Position numbers and translations under genes: made by a program. Under the pieces are notes generated by a model. The model saw only the letters and a program-made list of their open reading frames with translations. It was not told where the DNA came from and did not search any database. DNA of 64,000 nt, taken from NCBI GenBank assembly GCA_947647275.1, contig CANSJQ010000003.1, positions 62,001 to 126,000 on the forward strand, given 5' to 3'. Below, piece by piece: positions 62,980 to 64,000 of the stretch; the first letter of the stretch is position 1; each line of letters opens with the position of its first letter. The stretch comes from an uncultured Clostridiaceae bacterium (GTDB lineage: Bacteria > Bacillota > Clostridia > TANB77 > CAG-508).

Positions 62980-64000
62980 TTAATTCGGATTATCAGCTGC
63001 AGCAGTTACATTGCTATCACTGGCATTGGGAGTATTTTCAACAACTACTTCTAAACTCGTGCCACATGAATGGCAGAATTTTGCTCCAGGTGTTACTTTA
63101 GTTCCACACTTAGGACAGGTATCGTCCAAAACCTTTCTGCCACAAACATGGCAGAATGCTGCGCCATCCTTCAATGTTGCTCCGCAACCAGTGCATACCT
63201 GATCTTTAACAACAGTACGTGTACCACACTTAGGGCAAAACTGCACATCAGAAGAATATGCTGTATTGCAAGCCAGACAATAAACTTCGCTTGAAGCCAT
63301 ATCAGAGGGTACTGTGCTTGCAGGTGCAACTCCAGGAATTGAGCCGAACATTGAATTGCCAATGTTGTTTCCACCAAGCAACTGACTTAATACCATCATC
63401 TGAACCATATCATCAGCTTCCTCAGAGGAATTTCCAGACCCCATCATCATGAGCATAGGGAGGTTAATTCCGCCTTCAGAATTTCCAAACATATTACCAA
63501 TGCCATTTGAGCCGTTAGAAGCCATAAGAAGAGGCAAGAATTTTCCGAGACCGTTAAATGAATCATCATTAACATTGTCCAATGAGAATTCGCTGTCGCC
63601 ATCTTTCCACTGCATTAAGCACATTGCTGCAATAATGTTTCCAGATACATTCTGCTTAGACTGCGGATCGATAAATGTTTTTGTGTCGAATGCAACCACT
63701 TTGGTATAGAAGTTCATACCAGGAATAATGCAATCGCTGGGTAACATCTGCCGAACAATTCCGTCAGCAGCACCAAGTAGTGAGATGTAGTTCTGATCGA
63801 TTGACTGAACGTAATAATACTTACCATCCATCTTTGTTAAATCGCCAACATTTAAAGTCTGAGTGGGAAGTAAGAATACCGGGAAGTCGCCCATTTTCAT
63901 CCCTGCGATATTGGTGCGGGTGTTTTTAATGGGATCAAATACATACCAGTTACCATTTTCAGGGTTTTTTACAGCAACACCCATTAACGTTGATGCAATG
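62980..64000 (-). CDS. Multi-zinc-ribbon protein, N-terminus beyond the window
   Basis: The minus-strand frame is open to the right edge; the first ATG in the window (63982-63984) has no ribosome site, so the gene probably starts outside. At least 334 aa: a beta-rich N-terminal domain (NWYVFDPIKNTRTNIAGMKM), a Gly/Met/Asn-rich middle, and three or four C-terminal double zinc ribbons (CLACN...CPKCG, CTGCG...CHVCG, CPKCG...CHSCG). Base composition is clearly more GC-rich than the rest of the window and it uses an in-frame CGG (63751-63753), so it looks foreign. Function unknown. Confidence 0.75.
   Translation of the reverse strand, partial: IASTLMGVAVKNPENGNWYVFDPIKNTRTNIAGMKMGDFPVFLLPTQTLNVGDLTKMDGKYYYVQSIDQNYISLLGAADGIVRQMLPSDCIIPGMNFYTKVVAFDTKTFIDPQSKQNVSGNIIAAMCLMQWKDGDSEFSLDNVNDDSFNGLGKFLPLLMASNGSNGIGNMFGNSEGGINLPMLMMMGSGNSSEEADDMVQMMVLSQLLGGNNIGNSMFGSIPGVAPASTVPSDMASSEVYCLACNTAYSSDVQFCPKCGTRTVVKDQVCTGCGATLKDGAAFCHVCGRKVLDDTCPKCGTKVTPGAKFCHSCGTSLEVVVENTPNASDSNVTAAADNPN

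Noticed and set aside
1181..63709. Numerous long antisense open frames opposite real genes, rich in Leu, Ile, Ser and Phe
   Set aside because: These are shadows of A-rich coding strands. They lack ribosome sites and recognisable motifs and lie entirely within well-supported genes.

Overview
The window comes from a very AT-rich bacterium that is almost certainly an anaerobic, spore-forming member of the Clostridia (Bacillota). It carries the complete spoIIIAA-AH sporulation operon, a SUF system of the sufC-B-D-S-U type, FeoAB, Bce-type antibiotic sensing, AGGAGG ribosome sites and consensus TTGACA/TATAAT promoters. A choloylglycine (bile salt) hydrolase suggests an intestinal habitat. The species is not identified. 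No rRNA, tRNA or CRISPR array was seen.

Layout: 1-420 tail of an EAL phosphodiesterase; 525-8627 a DtxR-like regulator and the suf cluster (sufC, sufB, sufD, a GNAT gene, sufS, sufU) followed by mnmA; 8798-12073 a MacB/FtsX-type ABC exporter; 12285-16952 tcdA, then a copper module (csoR, copZ, copA) with a thioesterase; 17199-19957 MFS transporter, polysaccharide deacetylase and a YiiX-like protein; 19967-25322 a Bce-type two-component system and ABC transporter with two operator-like sites; 26101-28327 feoAB; 28337-34354 a candidate small RNA, a transglutaminase-like protein and a TetR-ABC-2 exporter unit; 34467-43991 a mixed set (PIN protein, cation exchanger, sdpRI-like pair, bile salt hydrolase, dapB, ZIP transporter, HD and DUF362 proteins); 44203-50665 yebC and spoIIIAA-AH; 51120-55566 phosphofructokinase, an island of unknown genes, argS; 55680-62508 VanZ-like protein, two glycosyltransferases, rpmF and two large paralogous membrane proteins; 62699-64000 zinc-ribbon genes of more GC-rich, foreign-looking composition.

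The outstanding observation is a single recurrent frame break. Fifteen recognisable genes are interrupted by one extra C placed exactly between two codons and directly in front of a glycine codon (NNN-C-GGN), so the zero-frame codon there is always CGG. There are 20 such sites. Skipping the C restores a full-length, family-typical protein every time. The genes include sufC, sufD (3 sites), sufS, copA, feoB, a ZIP transporter, ABC ATPases, spoIIIAA, spoIIIAD, spoIIIAE (2 sites) and spoIIIAG (3 sites). No other kind of frame break was found, and all 20 fall in the same codon phase. This fits widespread +1 decoding at CGG-N (for example a glycine tRNA reading CGGN, or C skipping at a starved CGG) much better than random error or gene decay. 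In recognised conserved genes CGG is never used as an ordinary codon, but about ten in-frame CGG codons that appear to mean arginine occur in unrecognised or foreign-looking genes; that tension is reported openly.

The intergenic DNA also holds two families of dispersed GC-rich inverted-repeat elements, several inside the spoIIIA operon, a 129-bp inverted-repeat element and a perfect 30-bp inverted repeat at the argS stop codon.
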